The translations under genes and the position numbers were made by a program. A DNA stretch of 64,000 bases. Source: Lytechinus variegatus (Eukaryota; Echinodermata; Echinoidea; Temnopleuroida; Toxopneustidae). Of the stretch, positions 10,333 to 21,539 are shown one piece after another (positions within the stretch are counted from its first letter, which is position 1; each line of letters begins with the position of its first letter). The DNA lies in the NCBI RefSeq assembly GCF_018143015.1, contig NC_054747.1, forward strand, positions 31,118,733 through 31,182,732, read 5' to 3'. The notes under the pieces are model-generated. The model did no database searches. It had not been told where the DNA came from and was given only the letters and a program-made list of their open reading frames with translations.

Positions 10333-13185
10333 AGTGGTGCCAGTGTTGTAGGGCCAAGGCTAAGGCCAAGGCTTCAATACCCAACGCTGAGGCCAAGGCC
10401 TGAAAACCTCAAGGCCAAGGCATTTCAAACTTACGATATACAGAACAATGAGCTAACAATGCTTAGGCCGCTAGACATCACACATGGCAGACATGTATGT
10501 GAGCGAGCGGACTTAGCGAATAAAGAATTTCACCCTTGTACATTTAAAACAATAATAATTTCATGTTAGATTTGGACATAATATATTATATATAATTTTT
10601 TTTTTGGGGGGGTGGTTCAGAGCCAAAAAGGCACTTATATACCAAAATGGGAATTTTTGGTGCTAACAGATACATGTATTTTCAAAATGAGATTATCAAC
10701 TGCGTGAAGTAGTTGTTTGTTTTGTAGAAATTAAGTTGAGCAAAGCCTTTTAAATTCATTTCTTATTGATAAGATACACTTTCTCGCTGAGAAAGTGTAG
10801 CGAGCAAGCAGTTTTGAAAAGAAAATCAATTCTGAAGTTGTAAAACTCGATTTTTGGTCAATTATGGGTTTAATGACTGTTAAATCACTAAATCACTGTT
10901 GCGTGATGTTGCCGGTACGAACCACGATCTGTGAACATGTGAAATAAGATATGAAAATTAAATATTCTGAGCTGTTTTGTAATAATGAAAAAGATGTGTA
11001 TCTAATTAAAGAAATAACGCTAGATAATGTACAGATCAGAAAAGGAAGCATTTAAGGACTGCATTTTTAATAGGATACATTACTCACCAATCAAAGTAAT
11101 GCAAGCGCAAAGTGCGAGCTAAAAAAAATTGTGATATTCCAACCTGAAAACTGGACATTCTAAGCATTTTTTGTGTGCAAACAGGAATAGAATGAGTACA
11201 ATAATTGATGCGAGTGCAGAAAGCGAGCCAAAAATTTGTGATATTCCAACCAGAAAACACCATTCTATACATTTTTGTAACCATGAACAGGATTACATGT
11301 AGTACTGTACTAAACAATAACTGATGTAAGCATGATTCAAAATTTGTGATTTTCAAACCTAAAATAAAATGTATTATTTTTACTATTAAAGAAGGTATTT
11401 CTTTTTGAAAAAGGGCAAAATCATTCTGAAAAAAGAAGGCATTTTTGACTTTGGAAAAAGAGGCATTTTTTCCTACAGGATTTTTTTTTTTTGGGGGGGG
11501 ACAAGAGAGCACAGAGCGCAAGCTGAAATTTTCAAATGCTGACTTGAAAATGTGTCATTTTTAGGATTCTTGCCAGTTTTCATGTTTTTTTCTGCTTACA
11601 ACCACTTTCAAATTTCAATTCTCATTTCTTGTATCTTCTACACCTATTTTACCTAAAAAAAACAGAATAAAGAATACTTACAAAATAAAGTTATATTCAA
11701 AAGGATACAAAATAAATGGGGTGCACCCCATACCCTTAGGTGGGGGGGGGGGTAAATCTTGATTATTTCCTGAAACATTTAATTATTGATGATATTATTA
11801 ATAATATTAATAATTATTAATCATATATCATTATTTTCATTAATCATTATTTCTTGAACCCACATTGACACAAAAACAAATACGTTATTTCATTGAATTT
11901 TTTCCCTTTGTTTTGTCAATCTGAGACACTAGACCCAAAACAAAATGTATACAATTTAGAAAAGATGTACTGCCTATCATTATTAACTAATTCTGCAGTA
12001 TTATCTGCCTAACCAGCCACCCCCATCTTTCTTACGCCCTTACATGTTTCTCCTTACAATTTAGAAAAGATATACTGCCTATCATTAACTAATTTTGCAG
12101 TATTTTCTGCCTAACCAGCCACGCCCATCTTTCTTACCCCCTTACATATTTCTCTCCCTTATCCTCTCTCTCTCTTCCCATTCCTCTTTCTCGTCTGTTT
12201 AAAAATATATCAGACCCCCCCAAAAAAAAATGAGAGAGAGAGAGAGGAAGAAGTTCCACCACCAAGAATAAACTTAAAATAGGGGGATAAAGGAAAGGAA
12301 AATTATTTTCAAAACATACTGTCACAATCTTTCAAAAAAAAGCTTTTTTTATAGCAAGAGGGTGACAAATTTTGTTCGCTCGCTCGCTTCAATCGCTTTC
12401 AAATTTTTGGCAGAAATTTTGTTCTATATGCCATGCTTGGCCCCTCTAAATTTTTGGCTCATCATGCCATTGACATAGCCAATTTGGATATAACAAAATT
12501 AAAGTCTGTGTTCAAGTTTTCCAAATCTTTTCAGAATATAATTAAGACTTAAATCATTCTTGTTGGCTAAAGAAAATAATACAAGGAAAATCCTAATGGA
12601 ATAGAAATCAACCTTGTTATAAATCATTCCTTAGAGTTAGCTATGTTTAAAGTATGAAAGTTGTCAAAATTGCAGTCAGATCTGTCAGAATTATTCCTTT
12701 CATCAAAGCACTATAATCTTGATCATAATCATTATTACTGTCATTATTATCATTATTATTAATATTGTCATCATCATTAGTCATGATTACAACACATTAC
12801 CAATTAATAGTTATTTTTCATCACTGCTGTTTTCTTTGTTACAATGTGATGATAATTCTTAATAATGATGATTTAACAATTACAATCGATGACACAGCTA
12901 GTACACAATACTGCTGTTGCTACTGTTACTGGTGACTGGTAGTTTTGATCATTAGTGTCATTAAATATACAGAACAATTGAAACATTTATAATTACTTAT
13001 ATAAAACAAATGAAAGTACAAAATACAAAATGCCTTGAAAAAGCCTTGAAAATGCCTTGAAATTTCAAGGCTCAAAATCCTCAAGGCCAAGGCCCTCTCG
13101 AGGCCAAGGCTTGAATGTTCAAGGCCAAGGCTTTGAAAAAATAGGCCAAGGCCGAGCATCAAGGCACTACAACACTGAGTGGTGC
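10333..13185. mobile_element. Non-autonomous hAT-like element, 2837 bp, with 8-bp target duplication
   Basis: The left end CAGTGTTGTAG starts at 10341 and its exact reverse complement ends at 13177. AGTGGTGC flanks it directly on both sides (10333-10340 and 13178-13185). The CAG...CTG termini and 8-bp duplication are hAT hallmarks. Both subterminal regions (10352-10430, 13026-13160) hold many copies of GGCCAAGG or its complement, as expected for transposase-binding repeats. The interior has a poly-G run, imperfect ~115-bp direct repeats near 11090-11280, and AT-rich filler. No ORF resembles a hAT transposase, so a helper elsewhere would be needed. Confidence 0.88.
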
Positions 13186-15240
13186 ATCATTAGCATCATT
13201 TCTTCTTTTTTTATCGAAGACTAAACGTCATTGATTTTCTCTACTTTTTATTTTTACTTTAGTTTTTCGGGGGGGTGGGGGTTAAAGGGACATTTTTTTT
13301 TTAGAAATTCAGGAGATATCCATTACCATCTGTGTGTTCCAATGGCCGAACCACGCAGCCACTATTCCCGATACACAGAATTGACATTTATAAAGTATTT
13401 GAATGAATTCTATTACGCCATTGGAAAGTACTGACATAAAGTGAAGGAAGTTTAATCGATAGAACCATGATTATGTATAATTCATTTTGTATATTGTTAT
13501 AGAGATGAAAAGTGATGATTGAATTATAAGCCTGTGACAGTTTTGGAAATGATTAACAGACCACCTTCCTTCTATAAGCTCCCTTACGGTATGGTCTAAT
13601 AATTATGACCCAAGCTGTATAAAAATGAACAGTGACGAGAGGATAGAGAGTGGAGGGGCCGAGGAAAGGGGGGGACACAGGGAGGGGTGGAAGAGAGATC
13701 AGAGACGGAAAGGGGAGGGACAGAGGGAAGAGGAGGAAGGGAAAAAGATACAAGAGATAGAAAAATATGGGTTGGGTATGGGGAGGTAGAGACAGGTGTA
13801 GATGGGGAAGAGAGAGAGAGGAATATACAGAGACGGAGTGAGTGATGAAGATTAGCAGCGGGGAGAGGAAACAAGAAGGTGGAGAAATAAAGGAAGTAAT
13901 TATCGGCTTGCTGGTGAAATGAGAGTGCGTGAGATAAAAATGGAATGCAAAAAGAAAAATGGTCAAAATCAGAGTTACAATTGGAAAATGAACAATTAAG
14001 TATATCTGTCTTTATTTCCTTTCATTCTGTCAGTCTTTCTATCTCTCTCTTCCTCTCCCCTCTTGCTGGGGCCTTGGTACCCCCACTGTTTTCAGCAAAT
14101 TTGTACACTAACGTAAAAATGACCCATGTTCAGCTCCCCTTCCCCCAACTCTAAATATCTTTCAGCTTCTCGTCTTTTATTCATCTCTCCTCCATCAACC
14201 CTCACCTTGCTTTCTCTGATATAAATTATGCATTATACATTTTCGACATCTCCCCGTAATGCATCTTTTCCCATCCCTTTTCGAACTCTGAATAGCGCCC
14301 TCTATTGTTCTTTGCCATATTTTTCTTCATATTTTGTATATTATTGGAACGAGGGAGGGTCTGTATGAAAGCGATAAAAGGCGGACGGACGCCAATGATG
14401 TAAAAAGTTGGACAAAATACAGTGTGACGACAAGAAATGAATTAGGTCAATGATAAAATTTGACAACATATACTTGTTATTTTACTGATCATTCAAGTAG
14501 GCCTATACTCGTTAGTAATGGTTAAAATTATTTTTGCTGGCCATATATGATTCGAACGAAATCTCCAACAAATGCAGATCAAACGTAATCATTAAGTGGT
14601 ATAAAGCGCTAAAGGTGCCAAATATGCATGAAGAGTAATGTGACAAGAAAATGAGTTGCTAAATAACCATGTTCATGAAATGGAAGGATGCATGCCTTAT
14701 TTAGATAATTGCTTAGAGTGTATTCCATGAGCATCATTCGATTCCACTTTCCCCTTTGAGCAGACCTCTCCCGCGACATGCACACAATACTATGCTCTTG
14801 TGAAAAATAATTCATCTGTCAAATTTTGTTTTCGAAAAAGTTTTATTTTCCACACGCTTGTAAACTACAATATCTGCCTTGGATATCTTTATGTTACTTT
14901 TAAACATTTTCATGTATTTTTAAGGAATTCTCAACATTTTTTTTAAACATAATCAGCGATTTTTTTTCTTCATAATTTTGTTCATGGATTTTTTTCCAGG
15001 AGTGCATAGGCTTAATGTTCTTCAGTTTGTTCAAAAGATCTGGAACTTCGAATACATTCAGGTTTGAATTACGAGTAAATGTTACAATCATTATGGATCA
15101 TTGGTCTACTGCTCTTAAAAAACTAACAAAATAAACAAATACTAAAACAATACAGCAATATAGCTTTGTCAAAATGTTCCAATGAAAACAAAATGTTTGT
15201 TATCATCCGACGATTCCTACAAAGCTTGGCCCATCCACCC
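13186..15240. other. Intergenic, no gene seen
   Basis: It holds a poly-G run near 13269, a GA-rich stretch 13620-13880 whose antisense frame gives a Pro/Ser/Leu-rich spurious ORF, and otherwise unremarkable AT-rich sequence between the hAT-like element and the 3' end of the Ig gene. Confidence 0.5.
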
Positions 15241-15262
15241 ATCCCTCAGCCCCCCAGGTTAA

Positions 15263-15268
15263 TTTATT
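15263..15268 (-). terminator. Poly(A) signal of the Ig gene
   Basis: AATAAA on the minus strand, 9 nt beyond the stop codon (15278-15280). It would give a very short 3' UTR. Other hexamers lie further on, for example near 14840. Confidence 0.4.
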
Positions 15269-15277
15269 TTTCTTCCT

Positions 15278-15363
15278 TTAAAGGGCTGATGCATTCCGGA
15301 TGATAGTAAAGACTGTTACCAAGATGATTAGCCAAATATTAGCGGCGGTCGAGAGAGGGGCAC
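15278..15363 (-). CDS. Ig gene exon 7: hydrophobic C-terminus
   Basis: Acceptor ATCCTTTGCAG. Codes GAPLSTAAN, then the hydrophobic IWLIILVTVFTII, then RNASAL and TAA. The small residues before the hydrophobic block could hold a GPI attachment site. Confidence 0.8.
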
Positions 15364-18135
15364 CTGCAAAGGATAAAAGAAGAGGGGAAGTGTTAATCCT
15401 TAGGGCCAGAATATTGACACGTTTAAAGAGAGCATTAATCATCCTACAATTATTTAATTGATCGAGTTGTACAGTTTCTTGCATTTCGTTTTATTCTATG
15501 TTAATATTCTCTGAAAAATTGTACCATTTTGTTGCATATTTTATCAAGATCTGTCACCATTTTTTTTCTAATGCCAATATTTTTGCTAAATCGCCACTTA
15601 CATTTTTTTCCCATAGATCCTATGTCGTATGTGCCCCTCAAACATTTTGGCTCATTACGCTCTGCCGCCCCCCCCCCCCCCCCCATAAAAAATAGAATAA
15701 AATAAAGATATCAATTTTTTTTCTATGCCTAGATATTTGAAGAGATTAAGTTAGACATTTAGATCAGATTCGTTTGAGGGTGATTTCAAGAAGCCCTCAT
15801 CTCTGATGAGCCGAGCTGTAATTTCTAATTGGCAAGTAAAAAGCGAATCATACCTCCAACATCAATTGGCTTCATTTTCCTTGTGCCATCTGACAGCAGA
15901 GCGGTGCAGTAGTACCACCCCGCATCTTCCGGGGTGTAATCCCTGATCAAGAGGGTGCTATTCTCCAGTACTTGGACATGCGAATCTTCGTCACCCGACG
16001 GGATCAAATCCGGCATGTCGTCATCACCATCCTCACCATAAGACCACGTGACTTGGTGAATGGGCGTGGCAGGGGCGCCTTCCACGATGCACGTGACGAA
16101 GAAATTGTAGTTCTCGTCCTGGTACGTCGTGAAAGTTATGATGTCACGTTTTGCAGCTGTTACACACGAAATAAAACCATTTTAAAACAAAAACATAGAA
16201 TCAATAAATTATCTATAGGCCTATTTGTGCATGCATAAAAAATCGAAAGTTATCGCTTCAATAAAGGTATGATGTAAATTCTCGCGCCAACGAATATGAT
16301 ATGAAATTGAAAATTGATTTTCTCGTGCTGATGAAGTTAAAACTATTGCCTTAATATGCAAACATGCAGCTGCATACAATAAGCCTGGACAAAATGATTA
16401 AACTTGATATCTATGAAATCATTATTGTAGAACTATTTACAAATCACTTTACTAAATCACGTGATTGAATATTGTAACATTTTGTACATAAGTTAATGTT
16501 AATCTACAGCTATGCATATTTCTAAGCGGAAAATTTCATTAGGAGAACATAATAACGTCTAACAAATGACCTAAATATAGAGTGGTTGACAACTAGGAAG
16601 TGCGAATAAGCAACCATGGCAAGAATAAATGACAAATATACGTCTGCATGTGGAAATATTCCATATAAGGGCATTTGATAAAGTTTTTCTATTTTAGGCC
16701 TAAATCCGTGAACTAACCTAAACTGACTCTAGCCGTCACATTCCTGACAAGCCCATCGTGTCTCGCAGTACAGGTATAATGGCCAACGTCCTCGTCCTCA
16801 AAGTCCCGTACGATAAGGGAATTGTTCGATAACACCTGGACGTGGTCATCGTCGTCCCCACCGACGAGATTGCTCGAGGTCGTCTCCCCTGTTTGTCTGA
16901 ACGACCACGTCACCGGGATGGTTGTTGATTGGTTGACGAGGCACGTCAGGAGAAGGTCGCCGTTGCCGAGGGGGATTCGAGAGATCCGGAGAGCTGGAGC
17001 TGAAAGATTGATTGGCGGACATCATATTAAAAGACATCCATGTTGATGGATCGATAGGTCGTCATAATCAAAGAAATTCTAATGTTAACCGGGTGATAGA
17101 TGACTATTAAACTAACTAATATTTTAAAGTTTGTTCATTGTTTTATGTAGGCCTATAATATCGGCAATGTCAATAAGAATTTGGTGGAATAACTTGACAA
17201 GTGTATGAGTATCATGATTCTGTAGTTTGATCTATATACATGTAATAAAATATTAAAGTCATTTTTTTTATAATTCGTCGATGAATTTGAGGGACTGATT
17301 ATACTGATTCATGAATATTTTCAAACTGAATTTTCAATTGTGTTAGTTGGTTGGCTGGTCGATGATTAGTTATCAATTTATTTAATGTATGTTTGACTGC
17401 ATGCTCAATTAATGGATTGATTGATTGATTGATTGATTAGGTCTGGTAGAGATTGCATAATTATTTCTTCCTCTTCACCTTGTTTAAGTCTCGCAGTATA
17501 GTTGCGACCAGACGCTCGATGTGTACAGAAATAAAAGCCGTAGTACGGGCCTTCGCTTGTCCGAATGATAAGCGTGCTATTTGGCAAAACCTTTGATGCA
17601 AAGTGGAAAAGAAGAGGAAAGTCATGATTTTAGTTTTATGAGCTTCGACTATTCTCTGGACCGACACCACCAAGGTTGACTACTTAGTTGCTTAATTAAG
17701 GGTCGCCACGTTCTTCTCCTTGTCCCACAATCGGGTCTTCCTATTCTTCAATTTGTTTATTTTCTGATATGGTAACATTTACCTTTTTACAATATATTAT
17801 ACAATTCCACCTCCTCAGGCTTTACTATATATCTGATAATTGTTTATTTAAATAAATACACGAACATTCCATATTGACTGGATATTATAATTACACATGA
17901 AAACAAACACTCTTTATTGTTAGGTTTTTGTTTTAATAAGTAATGTTTCTAAACATACATGTATATTGTCATTTTATACCGATTTTATTCTTGTATATTT
18001 AATTTTGTAAACCCCGATTAGTGAGGAGAGCTTCATAACAGAAACTAGTTTTTCTTTTAGTCATCCTCAGGCACTAGTCGGTGGTAATTTCTCCTTCTTG
18101 TACTTATTCTTGATGTCTTTTGCCTGGAAACAAAA

Positions 18136-18166
<31 letters not shown>

Positions 18167-21100
18167 TCAATGTTCTTGATGGTGACGCGACATTTGCACT
18201 TGCGACAACACGGGCTTAATATCGTCTAAGTACGGGTGTAGACTACGGTTGGAGCTGGGATACAATGGGGTTTTAACTTAGGGTTCCGGTTTAGGGGTAT
18301 AGGGTTTGAAGTTGGTCCGCTCTTGACAACCAAAGTTTTATTTTCAAATTTATATGACAGTATTGAGAGCATGCTGGGGAGATAAGGAAGGGCCATATCG
18401 AATATTGTACAGAAGCCCATATGAGAGAGGTTGCCCCCCCCCCCCCAAGAATAAAATGAATATATAAATTTACAACATTATTCAGTAATCATCGATATCA
18501 CCCCCAAAATGCTCAAAGAACAATCCCTTTTTGAAGAATCGTGATCTATATAGCCCAGTACAACTAACATGACTAAAGGGGGTTATGAAGGGACACTGGT
18601 GGTCCAATCCCCCCCCCCCCCCGATGATAGCATTCTGGCACATTTGATAAGGAAAATTTGTCTGTTCTTTTAGGATATAATTCGACGAATCCTTATTAAG
18701 TAGCTTGTATTTTCTTGGCCTACTTGGAGGGGGGGGGGGGGGGTTGTTTGAGTGCATGTTCAGTGGAAAACGAATTTTAGTTCAGTATTCTATAGTAGTT
18801 GTCTGTCCCGTATTTTATGATATCTCTGAAACACCCCTTGATATAATTATGGCCCCTACCTCCAAGTGAGTAAAATCATCTCCACCAGTGATATTCATCA
18901 GGCTCCCCGTCCTGTTGGTTGACCATTGGACCGGAGCTTCGAAAGCGTCATCTACCGAGCAAGTCAGGACAATGTCACCCTCAGAGGTTGCCAAAACATC
19001 GATGACGACTGAAAAGTTATAAAAAATATCAACATCATTATCACTTTTATATCATCTTAAAAAAAAAGATTGCATGAATGCCGCACTTTCTTGTGCGAAT
19101 GCCTCGTGTTTTTTTATGCTGTTGTTATTTGTGTTCTTCAAATTCTTTTCAGAAGTTGTCACCCGGGGTTGTCGCCTAACCATAATGGTATCTATACTGG
19201 CAACACCATTTTAATCTTGCGAATCAGGTTTCAGAAATGAATCTCAAAAATATTTCTTAATGTTATATTTGAGAAAAAAAGAAATTACGAACAAATTTAT
19301 TGGGGGCAACTTTTATTCAGACAAACACAAAACAAGGAAATTCAACGTTTACGTTATTTCTAAAATGGAGATCATTTGGTCCAGCATTCACGAAATGAAA
19401 AAAAAAGGTATATTAAGGAACGGAAGTTTGGTATTTTGGGTAAAACATAACCAGATGAGAGCAATAAGAACCAACAAACCAAAATGACTTGTAAATAAAC
19501 AATTGTTTGATTTTATATTTCGGAGTGAGCGGAAATAGACACATTAATTAGTCATTAAAAAAAACGTGTTAAAGATAACATTACAAAGGTTTAGTAAATT
19601 AATCAGTAGAACAAGAGCGGATCCAGGGGGCACAACTGGCCCGTCCCCCTTGAGAGGCACAATCTAAATTTGTAATGTACACGAATGTGCCCCCCCCCCC
19701 TTGAAAACGAGGTTGTTGTTTTTTTACTTTTTGCTTGTCAATTTTTTTTTCATTAACGGAATGATCTTTGATTTTGGGTGAAAACCCTTTTTTGGGGGGC
19801 TTGTGAAATTTTCATCGGGAAAATGTGCCCCCCCCCCCTAGATCCACCATGATCATTCCGGCAGCTTGAGTGGCACAAGTGTTTTTGTTTTTTTTTTCTC
19901 ACTCCCGAATAACAGAATAGGAGCCGGGGCTCAACGCCACCGCGTGAACAATTCACAGAAAATGGTGAAAAGTCTGAAAACTGTGTATCACACATGAAGT
20001 ACAAATGGTGTGAGAACATAGTTGTGTTAAAGGATAGACGCTGCACAGAATAAGGATTTCTCCTTGTATGGACCAAGAACGAAACTATGGCAACATAAAA
20101 AACATGGAGAATGAACAATAGCAGTTTTTTATGTGTAAACATAAAGCTCAGTGCTATTTTTTTTATAATTACCACCGCATTTTTCCAACAAAAATTATTC
20201 TCTCGACGTGGGAAGGTTTTACTTTTTATATCATTTATTTTCCGTTTTCTGACTATCGTTTATTGTAATTTTAAATGAAAACTGTTGAAAACGGGTATTA
20301 CATTAAACACTTTAGCAGATATATTTATCTCTTCGTCATTTCATCATCGTGGCAGCGAATCTTTAATTGTATGGAGGAATTGCGTATGACTGGTGAAGAA
20401 AAAACAAATCATGAACGAATAAAAAATCATACATTTTTTAATGTCATTTTCAACGATATTTTCAAATGGCAGGATGCCATAGACGAGTATATATATACGT
20501 ATACGGACAAGTTACATAGTTATGCATCATACATGTTGGGCAACACACTGTCCACACAACAATAAATTGGTTAAATTTCATCCAACTCTGGGTATAGTTT
20601 TTAAACCAATAATGTGTACTATGGTGAAAACTACACAGTATTGATTAAAAATTACCCAGAGTTGGATATTATTTTTAACCAATTGTTGTGTGGACAGTAC
20701 ATTGCCCAACATTTTAAGAGTGTAAGAAATTGAAAGTCTACTTACATGTATAAAAAATATAAATGCGTCATAATTTGAAAAACAAAACTTTATCGAACTT
20801 TACCTGCAATAAATTCTGTTAACTGAACTGAATTGAGACTCGCTTTTTAGTTGCGGTTCGGATCATATTCCTCACGTGAACTTCATTATGTATAATTATG
20901 ATGTATCTTGATATAAATGATGAATATTGTACATATTCTTTTATTTTATAGAATAAAGAATAAAAGCAAATCTTACTTACCCTGAGCTGCACAAACTGAA
21001 TTGGGATCACGTGGGAAAAAAAAGAAAGAAAAAAAAGATTATGATAAAGATTATCAAACAGATCCTTTCTATAATGGGGAAATTGACCATTGGATATGTT

Positions 21101-21512
21101 TTCATTAATACATAGATGATAGATAAGATAGATAGATAGATAGATTAATGGATTTTATTAAAAACATCATCTCGCAGTACAAACTGAAATGAACATGAAT
21201 TACAGATAAAAACAATAACAAGACAATAAACATAGGAATTTGAATTAAAATTAAAGGGTCACTCTCGCAGTGCACTTAATTTCGGCAAGGAGAAATACAT
21301 ATCAGGCAGTAGAATTACCCAAGTAGAATGATTAAAAAAAATGCTCGAAATCTGAGGTAAAGAAATAAAGTTCCAATTTGTCTATTTTTGTTTGTCTCTA
21401 TTGCTTTATTATACATTTCTAATGAAGTCTTGTAATATCTCAACAAAAGAAAAATAAACTTACCATAACCACAGAAAACAATAAGAATCAATCGAATAAT
21501 ACCACGATCCAT
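15278..21512 (-). CDS. Three-Ig-domain cell-surface protein, 331 aa, seven coding exons
   Basis: Probable adhesion or recognition protein of the Ig superfamily, acting at the cell surface. Exons in transcript order: 21512-21464, 20995-20981, 19008-18860, 17590-17479, 16999-16718, 16156-15854, 15363-15278. All junctions are GT/AG and the phases (1,1,0,1,1,1) agree, totalling 996 nt. Residues 1-20 are a signal peptide. Ig1 is 22-108 (Cys38, Trp50, Cys93), Ig2 is 109-202 (Cys128, Trp140, Cys185, with DVGHYTC), and Ig3 is 203-303 (Cys225, Trp240, Cys286, with DAGWYYC). Residues 304-331 hold a hydrophobic segment (IWLIILVTVFTII) followed by six residues. This suits a GPI signal or a membrane anchor with a tiny tail. 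Many N-glycosylation sequons (NST, NYT, NIT, NVT). An in-frame TAA lies upstream of the only ATG. I cannot name an orthologue. Confidence 0.88.
15854..16156 (-). CDS. Ig gene exon 6: Ig3
   Basis: A phase 1-1 exon with FFVTCIVEG, HQVTWSYG, SGDEDSHVQVL, STLLIRD and EDAGWYYC. Acceptor GTGTAACAG, donor GGAG|GTATGA. It is similar to Ig2, so the two probably arose by domain duplication. Confidence 0.88.
16718..16999 (-). CDS. Ig gene exon 5: Ig2
   Basis: A whole Ig domain in one phase 1-1 exon: LLLTCLVN, VTWSF, an acidic stretch GGDDDDHVQVL, SLIVRD and EDEDVGHYTC. Acceptor AATCTTTCAG, donor TTAG|GTTAGT. Confidence 0.88.
17479..17590 (-). CDS. Ig gene exon 4: second half of Ig1
   Basis: Acceptor TTGCATCAAAG, donor CAAG|GTGAAG. 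Codes VLPNSTLIIRTSEG and YYGFYFCTH, the second cysteine strand. The usual D-x-G-x-Y-x-C is altered to PYYGFYFC. Confidence 0.83.
17593..18857 (-). other. Ig intron 3
   Basis: Besides the 18-codon exon candidate it holds an (AAT)n run near 18137-18163 and poly-C/poly-G runs near 18435, 18610 and 18731. Confidence 0.6.
18067..18123 (-). other. Possible alternative terminal exon, 18 codons
   Basis: Minus strand, inside intron 3 of the Ig gene. A TTTTGTTTCCAG acceptor is followed in phase 0 by AKDIKNKYKKEKLPPTSA and TGA. The phase matches the donor of exon 3. An AATAAA lies about 80 nt further on. It would end the protein after half an Ig domain, so it may instead be a fragment of another gene or chance. 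Confidence 0.3.
18860..19008 (-). CDS. Ig gene exon 3: first half of Ig1
   Basis: Acceptor AACTTTTCAG, donor GAG|GTAGGG. Codes EGDIVLTCSV (first Ig cysteine) and VQWST (core tryptophan), ending THLE at phase 0. The intron therefore cuts the Ig fold in the middle. Confidence 0.85.
19614..19852. mobile_element. Small inverted-repeat element with C-rich ends
   Basis: Left GAGCGGATCCAGGGGGCACA against right TGTGCCCCCC...TAGATCCACC. It resembles the element at 33592-33811. Confidence 0.5.
20531..20715. mobile_element. Palindromic MITE, ~185 bp
   Basis: ATGTTGGGCAA, ACTGTCCACACAACAAT, TTGGTTAAA and ATCCAACTCTGGGTA on the left each reappear in reverse complement on the right (ending TTGCCCAACATTTT). 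It has no ORF. Confidence 0.8.
20981..20995 (-). CDS. Ig gene exon 2: 15-nt microexon
   Basis: The minus strand reads CCAATTCAG|TTTGTGCAGCTCAGG|GTAAGTAAG. It adds VCAAQ, which completes a signal-peptidase site (small residues before Gln). Phase is 1 in and 1 out; without it exon 1 still joins exon 3 in frame. Confidence 0.7.
21120..21147. repeat. (GATA)n microsatellite
   Basis: Repeated GATA units in Ig intron 1, seen directly. Confidence 0.85.
21464..21512 (-). CDS. Ig gene exon 1: signal peptide
   Basis: Codes MDRGIIRLILIVFCGY plus one base. The donor on the minus strand is TTATG|GTAAGT. An in-frame TAA stands a few codons upstream, so this ATG is the only start. Confidence 0.85.
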
Positions 21513-21539
21513 CTTGAAAATCAAAGTGACAAGATCTTA

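Larger units (their letters stand above)
19009..20980 (-). other. Ig intron 2, with two foldback elements
   Basis: No further Ig exon is visible, and exons 2 and 3 already join in phase. It contains the elements at 19614-19852 and 20531-20715. Confidence 0.6.

Noticed and set aside
11084..11521. Transposase of the hAT-like element (145-aa ORF)
   Set aside because: It shows no hAT dimerisation or catalytic motif and is composed of internal repeats and AT-rich filler.
13553..13966. 137-aa Pro/Ser/Leu-rich ORF on the minus strand
   Set aside because: A product of GA-rich low complexity; no splice sites, start context or homology.
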